The translations under genes were made by a program, and so were the position numbers. DNA of 64,000 bases from CBFDBF01 sp050291465 (GTDB lineage Bacteria; Pseudomonadota; Gammaproteobacteria; Chromatiales; Chromatiaceae), in NCBI GenBank assembly GCA_050291465.1, contig JBNKJV010000008.1:62001-126000 (forward strand), in the 5' to 3' direction. The notes beneath the pieces are model-generated. The model had not been told where the DNA came from, ran no database searches, and was given only the letters and a program-made list of their open reading frames with translations. Shown in pieces: positions 8,130 to 16,715 of this stretch. How positions within the stretch are numbered: the first letter of the stretch is position 1; every line of letters starts with the position of its first letter.

Positions 8130-8389
8130 AAAACGCAGAGGGCGCGGAGATGCGGAGAACGCAGAGTTTTTATTATGGCATGTCTGCTATGTTCACGGTT
8201 CCGGCGAGGGCCGAATCCATCAAGTTGATTCTACTGGATCCCGGCTTTCGCCGGGATGGGAATTCCGCGCCTATTCCGCCTTTATTCACCCGGCGATAAG
8301 CCTGCGTGTTGCTATCAACCACTTCTAGTCTGGCGGGTTAAAGCAATAACCAACTTTGCGTACTCTGCGTCTCAGCGTTCTCCGCGTTA
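8130..8389. repeat. MITE-like element between trpG and trpD
   Basis: Left arm 8130-8166 and right arm 8352-8389 are imperfect inverted copies built of 9-10-nt units of the form ACGCRRAGN, the same family as the termini around the GxxExxY gene at 8990-9447. The 185 bp between the arms have no plausible gene. They include a GC-rich hairpin ATCCCGGC-TTTC-GCCGGGAT at 8238-8257. The element fills nearly the entire gap between the trpG stop codon and the trpD start, so it probably inserted into a once-tight operon. Confidence 0.7.
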
Positions 8390-8390
8390 T

Positions 8391-8972
8391 TTACCGATTC
8401 TCAATGAAGTTGCGCAGCAGGTTGTGTCCATGCTCGGTGAGGATCGATTCGGGATGGAACTGCACCCCCTGCACGTCCAGCTCTTTATGCCGCACACCCA
8501 TGATTTCGTCCATGGAGCCGTCAGGAAGCTGGGTCCAGGCGGTAATCTCCAGGCAGTCCGGCAGGCTTTTCCGCTCGATCACCAGGGAATGGTAACGGGT
8601 GGCCTCATAGGGATTGGGCAGGCCGCTGAATATACCGGTGTCGGCGTGGTGTATGGGAGAGGTTTTGCCGTGCATCACCTGCCGGGCGTGAACGATGTGA
8701 CCGCCGAAGGCCTGGCCGATGGACTGGTGTCCCAGGCAGACCCCGAGAATTGGAATTTGCCCGGCGTAGGTTTTGATGGTCTCCACCGATATGCCGGCCT
8801 GGTCCGGGGTGCAGGGGCCGGGGGAGATAACGATGTGATCAGGTTTGAGCCTTCCGATCTGTTCCACGCCGATCTCGTCGTTGCGCACCACCCGCACATC
8901 CACCCCCAACTCGCCCAGGTACTGCACCAGGTTGTAAGTGAAGGAGTCGTAGTTATCAATCATCAAAAGCAT
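8391..8972 (-). CDS. trpG: Anthranilate synthase glutamine amidotransferase subunit
   Basis: This protein of about 193 residues supplies ammonia from glutamine to TrpE. It starts MLLMIDNYDSFTYNL at 8972, the standard TrpG beginning. The frame is open 16 codons further upstream, but that stretch is encoded by the flanking repeat and is not native. The class-I amidotransferase triad is visible: Cys in GVCLGHQSIGQ, and His and Glu in VQFHPESIL. It may also serve p-aminobenzoate synthesis, as TrpG/PabA often does; no separate pabA is seen here. Repeat elements flank it on both sides. Confidence 0.96.
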   Translation of the reverse strand: MLLMIDNYDSFTYNLVQYLGELGVDVRVVRNDEIGVEQIGRLKPDHIVISPGPCTPDQAGISVETIKTYAGQIPILGVCLGHQSIGQAFGGHIVHARQVMHGKTSPIHHADTGIFSGLPNPYEATRYHSLVIERKSLPDCLEITAWTQLPDGSMDEIMGVRHKELDVQGVQFHPESILTEHGHNLLRNFIENR

Positions 8973-8989
8973 TTGCTTAGTTCCGTAAT

Positions 8990-9447
8990 TTAACGCGGAG
9001 AACGCGGAGACGCAGAGCACGCAAAGTTAATTTAGGTTATTGGCAACTCGATAGATTCCATGTTTTACCAATTTCGTATTGAAGTTAATCAGTAAACCCA
9101 ATTTCTTACCAGTTAGTCGAAGATAGGTAAGTAGCTGTGCTTTATGGAGCGTTTCTATTCTTTCCACAGATTTCAACTCCACCAGCAATCGCCCTCCAAT
9201 CAGTAGATCAGCACGGTATGCATTATTGATGGTTAGCCCTTTATAACCAACTGCAATAGGCGCCTCTCGCTTAAAATCAAGTTGTCGTAAACGTAGTTCA
9301 TGACACAAACAGTCATGATATGCCGATTCCAGCAAACCGGGCCCCAGGGCCTTATGAACCTCTATAGCTGCTCCGATAACTTCGGTCGCCAATCTATTTT
9401 CATCCATGATCTCTGCGTCCTTTGCGTCTCCGCGTTCTCTGCGTTAA
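8990..9447. mobile_element. Inverted-repeat element carrying a GxxExxY gene
   Basis: Two 37-bp terminal inverted repeats (8990-9026 and 9411-9447) agree at about 33 positions and both end in TTAA. Each consists of four copies of an ACGC(G/A)(G/A)AG unit. They enclose exactly one gene, whose stop codon directly follows the left arm and whose start is 4 nt from the right arm. The 458-bp unit lies between trpE and trpG, which are normally contiguous. No transposase is present, so movement would need help in trans or another mechanism. The shared TTAA at both ends could be part of the termini or a target duplication. Confidence 0.75.
9027..9407 (-). CDS. GxxExxY family PDDEXK-like protein
   Basis: This 126-residue protein contains the family motif GLLESAY (about 29-35) and a PD-(D/E)xK nuclease-like core, with Asp in YRADLLIGG and the ELK of LLVELKSVERI. 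The function of the family is not established; the fold suggests DNA or RNA cleavage or a repair role. The gene runs in the same direction as the trp genes and would be co-transcribed with them, but it has no known link to tryptophan synthesis. Its borders coincide with the terminal inverted repeats of the surrounding element, which points to insertion as a unit. Confidence 0.88.
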   Translation of the reverse strand: MDENRLATEVIGAAIEVHKALGPGLLESAYHDCLCHELRLRQLDFKREAPIAVGYKGLTINNAYRADLLIGGRLLVELKSVERIETLHKAQLLTYLRLTGKKLGLLINFNTKLVKHGIYRVANNLN

Positions 9448-9458
9448 AAAATCCGTGC

Positions 9459-10946
<1,488 letters not shown>

Positions 10947-10954
10947 GTTCCTCT

Positions 10955-11025
10955 CCACAAAAAGATTTCAGACAAAGGCATATATCGCGAGGGGCTTCAC
11001 CAGCGCCATCGCGAGCCTGTCTTCA
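10955..11025 (-). promoter_or_regulatory. Candidate trpE attenuator region
   Basis: On the minus strand AGACAGGC (in the leader-peptide coding region) can pair with GCCTTTGTCT further on, and two TCGCGA copies can pair within that stem. The structure encloses the two Trp codons and is followed by TCTTTTTG before the trpE ribosome site. Ribosome stalling at the Trp codons would therefore change the fold. The exact antiterminator partner is not clear by eye. Confidence 0.45.
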
Positions 11026-11053
11026 GGGTCTTTATGTGTTCCAAGAGGTACAT
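10997..11053 (-). CDS. trpL: Putative trp leader peptide
   Basis: An 18-codon frame upstream of trpE encodes MYLLEHIKTLKTGSRWRW and stops with TGA. Two of its last three residues are Trp, the hallmark of a tryptophan attenuator leader. A -10-like TATAAA lies 10 nt before its ATG, so the mRNA may be almost leaderless. No strong ribosome site is present. The Trp codons lie in or beside a region that can pair with downstream sequence (see the attenuator entry). Confidence 0.6.
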   Translation of the reverse strand: MYLLEHIKTLKTGSRWRW

Positions 11054-11157
11054 ATCGATTCAATTTATATCAGAGCAATGCTTACGATAATCCAAATTGT
11101 TTCGGCGTTCCAGTGTATTAAGTTCCCGCTTGCGGATATTGCCGCGGCGTTCGCTCT

Positions 11158-11823
11158 CTACCGAATCAGGGTGAGGAGTTCGGCAAAGCCGTCGATCACC
11201 GCGTCCGGTGCCGCCTCCCGAATGTCCCGCCCATGGTTGTAGCCGTAGCTGACGCAGACGACACGAAAGCTTGCCGCCCGCGCGGCCTTTACGTCATTGA
11301 TGGAGTCGCCCACCATCAGGCTGTTTCCGGGGTTCGCGCCCAGCTGCCCGGCGGCATGCAGCAGGGGCAGGGGATGGGGCTTCTTTTCCGGCAGGGAATC
11401 GCCGCTGAGGATGATGCGGAAATAGCGCTCCATATCCAGGGCCTGCAGCAGGGGCAGGGTAAACTGGTGCGCCTTGTTGGTGATGCAGCCGAGGGGGAGG
11501 CCCCGGGCAAGGAGAAGGTCCAGGGTCTCCCGTACTTCCGGGTAGATACACGAGGCGGTGCCGTTTTGCTTGTGGTAGATGTCACGGAAGATCGGAAAGG
11601 CCCGTCGGAACAGGGTCTCGTCCGGCTCGCCGTCAAGTCGGCCTACCAGGGCGCGGCGCACCAGCCGTTCCATGCCGTTGCCCACCCAGTCCCGTACCTT
11701 TGCTTCTCCGTGGGTGGGGCGACCCAGTTGTTCCAGCATGCCGTCGATGGCGGCCGCCAGATCCGGGACGCTGTCCACCAGGGTCCCGTCCAGGTCGATC
11801 AGGATCAGTTCCGGTCCGGTCAT
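11158..11823 (-). CDS. gph: Phosphoglycolate phosphatase, HAD family
   Basis: This 221-residue HAD hydrolase has the nucleophile motif LIDLDGTLVDS (Asp9 and Asp11), a cap domain with the helix AAIDGMLEQLG, and the C-terminal acidic motif SLMVGDSINDVKAA. Together with rpe and trpE in the order rpe-gph-trpE, seen in many gammaproteobacteria, this identifies Gph, which removes 2-phosphoglycolate formed from oxidised DNA ends or by Rubisco. Start at 11823, 28 bp after the EVE gene. About 100 bp separate its stop from the trp leader peptide. Confidence 0.92.
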   Translation of the reverse strand: MTGPELILIDLDGTLVDSVPDLAAAIDGMLEQLGRPTHGEAKVRDWVGNGMERLVRRALVGRLDGEPDETLFRRAFPIFRDIYHKQNGTASCIYPEVRETLDLLLARGLPLGCITNKAHQFTLPLLQALDMERYFRIILSGDSLPEKKPHPLPLLHAAGQLGANPGNSLMVGDSINDVKAARAASFRVVCVSYGYNHGRDIREAAPDAVIDGFAELLTLIR

Positions 11824-11851
11824 GGGAAAATACGGGTTAACTGCGCTTCGA

Positions 11852-12310
11852 TTACTCGAGGGAGAGGATGAATGCCCACTGTTCCTCGGTTACCGGCATG
11901 ATGGAGAGCCGGTTACCCGGGCGCAGCAGCGGGAGGTTCTCCAGTCTGGCGTCGTTACAGCTCTTGAGTTCCCGCAGGGTGATGGTCCGTTTCAGGCGGC
12001 GTTTGAAGCGCACGTCCACCAGGTGCCAGCGGGGGTTGTCCGGGCTGCTCTTGGGATCGTAATACCTGCTCTCCGGATCGAAGGCGGTAGGGTCCGGATA
12101 ACCTTCGCGGGCGATCTGCATGATTCCCACAATCCCGGGTTGTTCGCAATTGGAATGGTAGAAAAATGCCAGGTCCCCCTTGCGCATTTCATCCCGCATC
12201 ATATTGCGGGCCTGATAGTTGCGTACGCCGTCCCAGGGTTCCACCTTGACCTGTTTCAGGTCATCGATGCTGAAGGCATCCGGTTCCGATTTCATCAGCC
12301 AGTGGTTCAT
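11852..12310 (-). CDS. EVE-domain protein
   Basis: This protein of about 152 residues starts MNHWLMKSEPDAFSIDDL and continues WDGVRNYQARNMMRDEMRKGDLAFFYHSN, the classic EVE domain (thymocyte nuclear protein 1 type). The EVE fold belongs to the PUA-like group that reads modified bases in DNA or RNA. The molecular role in bacteria is unproven. The start at 12310 is chosen by family alignment; upstream codons read into an inverted-repeat element. The gene is inserted in the rpe-gph-trp cluster on the same strand. Confidence 0.9.
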   Translation of the reverse strand: MNHWLMKSEPDAFSIDDLKQVKVEPWDGVRNYQARNMMRDEMRKGDLAFFYHSNCEQPGIVGIMQIAREGYPDPTAFDPESRYYDPKSSPDNPRWHLVDVRFKRRLKRTITLRELKSCNDARLENLPLLRPGNRLSIMPVTEEQWAFILSLE

Positions 12311-12321
12311 TTTCAAAAAGG

Positions 12322-12539
12322 GTCCGCAAATGAACGCAAATATGTTTCCTTGGTGGCCGAGACGCTGTTTCTGCATGCAGGTCCCGCTTCAACGGGACAC
12401 GAAAAAACACATTTCCATCGTTGTCCGGCTAAAATAGGACGCTGCAAAGCGTGACCGGGGCGAGTATCCGATGGGTCGAATGGTGTACCAAAAGATGCCG
12501 GGAGAATACATTAGCGTTTATTGGCGTTCATTTGCGGAC
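12322..12539. repeat. MITE-like element between rpe and the EVE gene
   Basis: A perfect 16-bp inverted repeat, GTCCGCAAATGAACGC, marks both ends (12322-12337 and 12524-12539). Weaker repeats of the CGC(A/C)AAT unit extend inward. The 218-bp element has no convincing gene. It belongs to the same unit type as the element at 16080-16179 and is related in design, though not in sequence, to the ACGCRRAG elements in the trp region. Confidence 0.7.
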
Positions 12540-12552
12540 TTCGGCATCCTGT

Positions 12553-13242
12553 TCAGCCTGCCGTTGCCAGCGCGTCGCGCATGGATTTGATAATGCTGTC
12601 GTAGCGGTTGGGATCGGACTCCCGTCCCTTGCCGAAGATGCCGGAGCCCGCCACGAAGGTGTCCGCGCCCGCCGCCGCAATCTCCGCGATGTTCTCCGTC
12701 TTGACGCCGCCGTCGATCTCCAGGCGGATATCGAATCCGGAAGCATCGATCATTTCACGCACCTGACGGATCTTGTCCAGGGCGGAGGGGATAAAGCTCT
12801 GGCCGCCGAAGCCCGGATTGACCGACATGATCAGCACCATGTCCACCTTGTCCAGTACGTAGTCCAGGTGAGAGAGGGGCGTGGCCGGGTTGAATACCAG
12901 CCCTGATTTGCATCCGCAGTCACGAATCAGTTGCAGGGAGCGGTCCACATGACGGCTCGCCTCCGGGTGGAAGGTGATATAGCCGGCCCCCGCCTGGGCG
13001 AAGTCGGGAATGATACGATCCACCGGTTCCACCATCAGGTGGACGTCGATGGGGGCGGTCACCCCATGCTTGCGCAACGCCTCGCAGACCAGCGGGCCGA
13101 TGGTCAGGTTGGGGACATAGTGGTTGTCCATGACATCGAAATGGACGATGTCGGCGCCGGCCGCCAGGACATTGTCCACCTCTTCCCCCAGACGAGCGAA
13201 ATCGGCGGAAAGGATGGAGGGGGCGAGCAGATAATCGGCCAT
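12553..13242 (-). CDS. rpe: Ribulose-phosphate 3-epimerase
   Basis: This 229-residue TIM-barrel enzyme interconverts ribulose 5-phosphate and xylulose 5-phosphate in the pentose phosphate and Calvin cycles. Motifs are ILSADFARLGEEV at the N terminus, HFDVMDNHYVPNLTIGP with the metal His and Asp, MSVNPGFGGQSF, and DGGVKTENI near the end. Length is normal. It is the first gene of the leftward rpe-EVE-gph-trp cluster. The stop lies 14 bp from a MITE-like repeat. Whether transcription passes through that repeat to gph is uncertain. Confidence 0.97.
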   Translation of the reverse strand: MADYLLAPSILSADFARLGEEVDNVLAAGADIVHFDVMDNHYVPNLTIGPLVCEALRKHGVTAPIDVHLMVEPVDRIIPDFAQAGAGYITFHPEASRHVDRSLQLIRDCGCKSGLVFNPATPLSHLDYVLDKVDMVLIMSVNPGFGGQSFIPSALDKIRQVREMIDASGFDIRLEIDGGVKTENIAEIAAAGADTFVAGSGIFGKGRESDPNRYDSIIKSMRDALATAG

Positions 13243-13461
13243 GGCGGTTCTCTTAACGGCTGGTGAGAGGGTGGTAACGGTATGCGCGCAACTTTAGCGC
13301 AAAGAGTCGTTTTTTTCATCCACCAGACGGTCGCCGGTCGCAATGTTCTTGCGTGCCTGCCGCCGGGTTCGGCGGTTCTGCTAAAGTACGCAAGAGGGCC
13401 TTACGATAGAGCGATAGACTCGTCAGTGGCGTCTGTTGAGTTAACCGTGGAAAACCGGACC

Positions 13462-14283
13462 ATGTGGAAAGCGATTTTTCTGATTCTGCTGTTACTCCCC
13501 CTTCCCGCGGCTGCCTCGGACCTGGTCCGTGAGCAACGTTACGCGGAAGAGTTGCGGGATATGTTGGTGGTGGGGAACGGCGTGACCCTCAAGGCGGGGG
13601 ACACGGAGTTTTTCGCCATTCATGCCGAAGCGGAAACCGATCGGCCTCAGGGCGCGGTTATCCTGTTGCACGGCCGCGGGGCTCATCCCAATTGGCCGGA
13701 TGTGATCTGGCCTCTGCGCACGGGGCTGGCGAGCCGCGGATGGGAGACCCTTTCCCTGCAGATGCCGGTGGCCGGCACAGACAGCGAGAGCTGGGTTTAC
13801 GAACAACTGATTCCGGAAGCCCCTCCCCGTATTGCCGCCGCGGTGGCTTTTCTCAAGGAGCGCAAGATCAGCAACATCGTTGTCGTCGGTCACTCTCTCG
13901 GAGCCCGTATGGGGGCACAGTATCTGGCGGCGGGAACCCCGAAAGAGATAACTGCCTTCGTGGCCGTCGGCATGATGCTGGAACCCGCGGAATCCCAGAT
14001 CAAAACCGGAGAGGCGTTGGCGGCGATCAAGATACCGGTACTCGATATCTACGGCAGCCGTGATCTGGATGTGGTGCGCAACAGTGTGCGGGAGCGGGCC
14101 GCCGCCGCCCGCAAGGCGGGAAATGGTGGATACCGTCAGAGCGAAGTTGCCGGAGCAGACCATTTCTTTCACGGTCTGGACGACACCCTGGTCGGGCGTG
14201 TATATGCCTGGATGACCAGGGCGGCGGGAGAACAGGGGGCGCCCGCCGAGGAAGAGAGTGCGACCGGGACGGCGCGGCCCTGA
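13462..14283 (+). CDS. DUF3530 family alpha/beta hydrolase, exported
   Basis: This 273-residue protein starts MWKAIFLILLLLPLPAAAS, a clear signal peptide, at 13462; the longer frame upstream lacks the signal at its start and is rejected. The fold shows an alpha/beta hydrolase: oxyanion region LLHGRGAHPNWPD, nucleophile elbow GHSLGARMG, Asp in DIYGSRDLDVV, and His in GADHFFHGL. DUF3530 proteins are periplasmic or envelope-associated; the substrate is unknown. It is transcribed divergently from rpe. A single ACGCRRAG-type repeat follows 17 bp after its stop. Confidence 0.88.
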   Translation: MWKAIFLILLLLPLPAAASDLVREQRYAEELRDMLVVGNGVTLKAGDTEFFAIHAEAETDRPQGAVILLHGRGAHPNWPDVIWPLRTGLASRGWETLSLQMPVAGTDSESWVYEQLIPEAPPRIAAAVAFLKERKISNIVVVGHSLGARMGAQYLAAGTPKEITAFVAVGMMLEPAESQIKTGEALAAIKIPVLDIYGSRDLDVVRNSVRERAAAARKAGNGGYRQSEVAGADHFFHGLDDTLVGRVYAWMTRAAGEQGAPAEEESATGTARP

Positions 14284-14299
14284 AACGGGGTCCGGAGTT

Positions 14300-14336
14300 C
14301 TAACGCGGAGAACGCAGAGGCGCGGAGACGCAAAGA
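14300..14336. repeat. Solo terminal repeat of the ACGCRRAG family
   Basis: Bases from TAACGCGGAGAACGCAGAGG through CGCAAAG closely match the 37-bp terminal repeats of the GxxExxY element, with four ACGC units. No inverted partner is seen nearby, so this is a solo end or a remnant. It lies between the convergent DUF3530 and fructosamine kinase genes. Confidence 0.65.
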
Positions 14337-14377
14337 ATCTAATCTGATATCCCCTGCACCCCTTGTGCCTTTCTGTA

Positions 14378-15256
14378 TCAATGACCAAGCTGTGCCAGCA
14401 GCTGGTCGATCATCCTCAGTGCCTGTCCGCCGTACCCTCCCCCGAACAGGTTGAGGTGGTTGAGGATATGGTAGAGGTTGTAGAGGGTCTTGCGGGTGGT
14501 ATAGCCCGGATCCAGGGGCCAGCTCTCGTTGTAGGCATCATAGAACCGACCGCCGAAGCCGCCGAACAGTTCCGTCATGGCGATGTCGGCTTCCCGGTCA
14601 CCGTAATAGACCGCGGGATCGAATATCACCGGTTCGCCCGTCCGGTCATAGGCCATGTTACCTCCCCAGAGATCTCCATGAAGCAGTGCCGGTGGGGGGT
14701 CGTGGTCCAACAGGGCGGGGAAGAGATCCAGCAGTTTTTCTCCCCGGCTCTGCAGTCTGCCGCCGTGGCCACCGGAGGCGGCGACTTGTAGCTGAAACCC
14801 GAGACGCCGGTGGCGCCAGAATTCGCTCCAGTCGCTGTCGGGGGTGTTGGGTTGCGGTGTGGAACCGATGGCGTTGTCCCGATCCCAGCCGAACCGGTCC
14901 CGGGTGGTGTGGTGCATGGCGGCAAGCAGGCGTCCGGCGGCGGCGTTGTCTCCGCTGCCGCCCATTTCTATGTGTTCCAGCACCAGATAGGCCTTATGGC
15001 CGTCGCTTCCGAAACAGACGGGACGGGGGACGCGCACGGTACCGGTGGCGGCTATTTCCGTGAGGCCGGCCGCCTCGGCTTCAAACATCTCCAGCAGAGC
15101 GGCGGAATTGAGCTTTACGAAATAGCTCTGTCGGCCGTCGCTGAGCTGTACTGTACGGTTGATGCAACCGCCACTGATATCGCGGGGTTCCCGCGGGGAG
15201 AACTGGGAACCGGTGGCCCGGCCTATCTGTTCAGCGATAGAGTTCCAGTCGCTCAT
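14378..15256 (-). CDS. Fructosamine/ketosamine kinase family protein
   Basis: This 292-residue protein phosphorylates sugar adducts on amines so that they decompose, a damage-repair role in this family. It has the aminoglycoside-phosphotransferase-like fold: SGGCINRTVQL near the N terminus, LVLEHIEMGG in the hinge, the catalytic LLHGDLWGGNMAYD, and metal-binding IFDPAVYYGDREADIAM. The start at 15256 (MSDWNSIAEQIG) fits the family. The much longer open frame upstream is a shadow of the HNH gene, with which this start overlaps by 26 bp, so the two genes are probably coupled. Confidence 0.92.
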   Translation of the reverse strand: MSDWNSIAEQIGRATGSQFSPREPRDISGGCINRTVQLSDGRQSYFVKLNSAALLEMFEAEAAGLTEIAATGTVRVPRPVCFGSDGHKAYLVLEHIEMGGSGDNAAAGRLLAAMHHTTRDRFGWDRDNAIGSTPQPNTPDSDWSEFWRHRRLGFQLQVAASGGHGGRLQSRGEKLLDLFPALLDHDPPPALLHGDLWGGNMAYDRTGEPVIFDPAVYYGDREADIAMTELFGGFGGRFYDAYNESWPLDPGYTTRKTLYNLYHILNHLNLFGGGYGGQALRMIDQLLAQLGH

Positions 15257-15830
15257 GCAACGGGCTGGTACGCGGAAAATGAGAGCGCAGAAACTCCATC
15301 TGGTCGGCCAGGATATTACGCCCTTGAAGGTAGATGTACTCCGCATGGGTCGGCGTGAACGGAATGGCCAGCAGTTCCATTCCCGCTCCCTCCGGGGTGC
15401 GGCCTGCCTTGCGGTTGTTGCAGTGAACACAGGCGGTGACGACGTTGTTCCAGTGATCCGGGCCGCCCATGCTGAGGGGGCGCACGTGATCCCGCGACAA
15501 CTGTTTCGGCCCGAAGGCCTCTCCGCAGTAGAGGCAGAGATGACCGTCACGCTGGAACAGGGTTTCGTTGCAGAGGGGCGGGGTGTAACCGGCACGCATC
15601 TTATCCAGCACCCGGCTGTTGCCGTGGGTGGCGATGATGGTATTGACCTCCACCATACTGCGCCGTCGAGAACGGGCGTTGATACCGCCGCGGAGCCGGA
15701 ACAGTACCCGGCCGCAGCTGTAGGCGATCTGCTCGAGAAAATACAGGCGTACCGCGTGGCGGTAATCAATCCATCCCAGCGGCATGCCGGCGATGTCGGT
15801 ACGCAGGATTTTTTGCTGAAGATCTATCAC
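15231..15830 (-). CDS. HNH endonuclease family protein
   Basis: This 199-residue protein has a central HNH zinc-finger nuclease domain (about 95-145): CLYCGEAF, then RDHVRPLSMGGPDHWNN with the catalytic His, then CVHCNNRKAGR. Two CxxC pairs likely bind one zinc. The N-terminal part is basic and may contact DNA. The family is common as a stand-alone chromosomal gene in gammaproteobacteria, and its target is unknown. It ends inside the start of the fructosamine kinase gene, which it precedes on the same strand. Confidence 0.88.
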   Translation of the reverse strand: MIDLQQKILRTDIAGMPLGWIDYRHAVRLYFLEQIAYSCGRVLFRLRGGINARSRRRSMVEVNTIIATHGNSRVLDKMRAGYTPPLCNETLFQRDGHLCLYCGEAFGPKQLSRDHVRPLSMGGPDHWNNVVTACVHCNNRKAGRTPEGAGMELLAIPFTPTHAEYIYLQGRNILADQMEFLRSHFPRTSPLHERLELYR

Positions 15831-16079
15831 CCTAACCGCCTACGGATACACAGGCTGAATCCCGGAGAATAAGCAGTCCAAACCCCAGTTGCGATAATAC
15901 ACGGATCAATGGAAGGTGCAATGCGGGATGCGCCCTGTGTTCCCCATCCGACCGGGATGACAGAAAAACGTTTTATTGTCTCGGCAGGGTGCCGTGGGTT
16001 GGTTATCCGGAATGGCACTTACTTAAAAGAGATTGTGTTTATCATTCGTATTCTGAAAAATTTGCTCCCAGGAAGCTTG

Positions 16080-16179
16080 GCCGCAAATGAACGCAAATCA
16101 CCGCGAATTCACGCTAAATGTCGGAGTACCCTACATAAACTATTTGCGTTACTTTGCGGTGATTGGCGTTATTCGCGGC
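16080..16179. repeat. 100-bp imperfect palindromic element
   Basis: The left arm begins GCCGCAAATGAACGCAAATC and the right arm, read in reverse complement, begins GCCGCGAATAACGCCAATCA. Pairing continues for about 40 bp, leaving a short central loop. The 10-nt CGC(A/C)AAT unit is shared with the element at 12322-12539. This is a hairpin-forming MITE-like repeat with no coding capacity. Confidence 0.7.
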
Positions 16180-16352
16180 TTATACCCCTAAAGTAAGCGC
16201 CATTCGGGTCAGACCGGATTTATTCCTCCCGGCTCCGGTTTTGATCAATAGCTGGCCCCTCCCCCCGGACGGACAAACGGCCCCTTTTCCGTCTATTGTG
16301 GATGTTTCTTCGGTGCGTGGGTTGAGGGAAAAAATGCAAGCGTGGCCGTTAC

Positions 16353-16551
16353 TTATGCACAATAGGGAGTGTCAGCGGGGGGAAAGGGGGGTAATTCCGC
16401 CCTGGCTGCATCGTCCATCAGTGCCGGATCCGTAACTATATGATTATTAAGGTAAATAGCTAATCGGTAAAAATAGGCTGATTTGGCTGTCGTTTCCCCT
16501 GCGCGGAATATTGCGCCCAGGGGTACGGTTTATTCCACAGAGTTATCCACA
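16353..16551. promoter_or_regulatory. DnaA-box-like cluster with an AT-rich tract
   Basis: TTATGCACA (16353-16361) and TTATCCACA (16543-16551) both fit the DnaA consensus TTATNCACA. Weaker matches with two mismatches occur near 16297 (minus strand), at 16532-16540, and near 16636 (minus strand). Between the two strong boxes lies an AT-rich run (16433-16490). This could be a DnaA-controlled promoter for priA, an origin-like region or chance. Confidence 0.35.
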
Positions 16552-16715
16552 GGTCGCCGGTAAAATCCTTTTCTTTCAACACCCATAGTGGCTTAGCTTC
16601 TGCTGGTAATCCCTGTCCTTAGAAAAAAGCAGTAACTGTGGGTGATTTATCACCCCGTTACCGGCGAGGGGAATCCCTGTTTCCGGGCGGACCCCAACTG
16701 GAGTAGAGTCTCCCC

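Larger units (their letters stand above)
15831..16715. other. 885-bp gap upstream of priA without a convincing gene
   Basis: Short open frames here have no family features. The gap holds a 100-bp inverted-repeat element (16080-16179), a cluster of DnaA-box-like sequences and an AT-rich tract (16433-16490). It separates the leftward HNH gene from rightward priA, so it must also hold both promoters, which I could not place exactly. Confidence 0.7.

Noticed and set aside
11395..11409. A 14-base match to the CRISPR repeat (AGGGAATCGCCGCT)
   Set aside because: It lies within the gph coding sequence, encodes conserved-looking residues, and no flanking repeat similarity exists; chance is likely.
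14378..15769. Extension of the fructosamine kinase to 463 residues
   Set aside because: The extra N-terminal 171 residues are the HNH gene read in another frame; the family start fits 15256.
15909..16435. Two open frames of 90-95 codons in the priA upstream gap
   Set aside because: They pass through the palindromic repeat, lack ribosome sites and have no family features.
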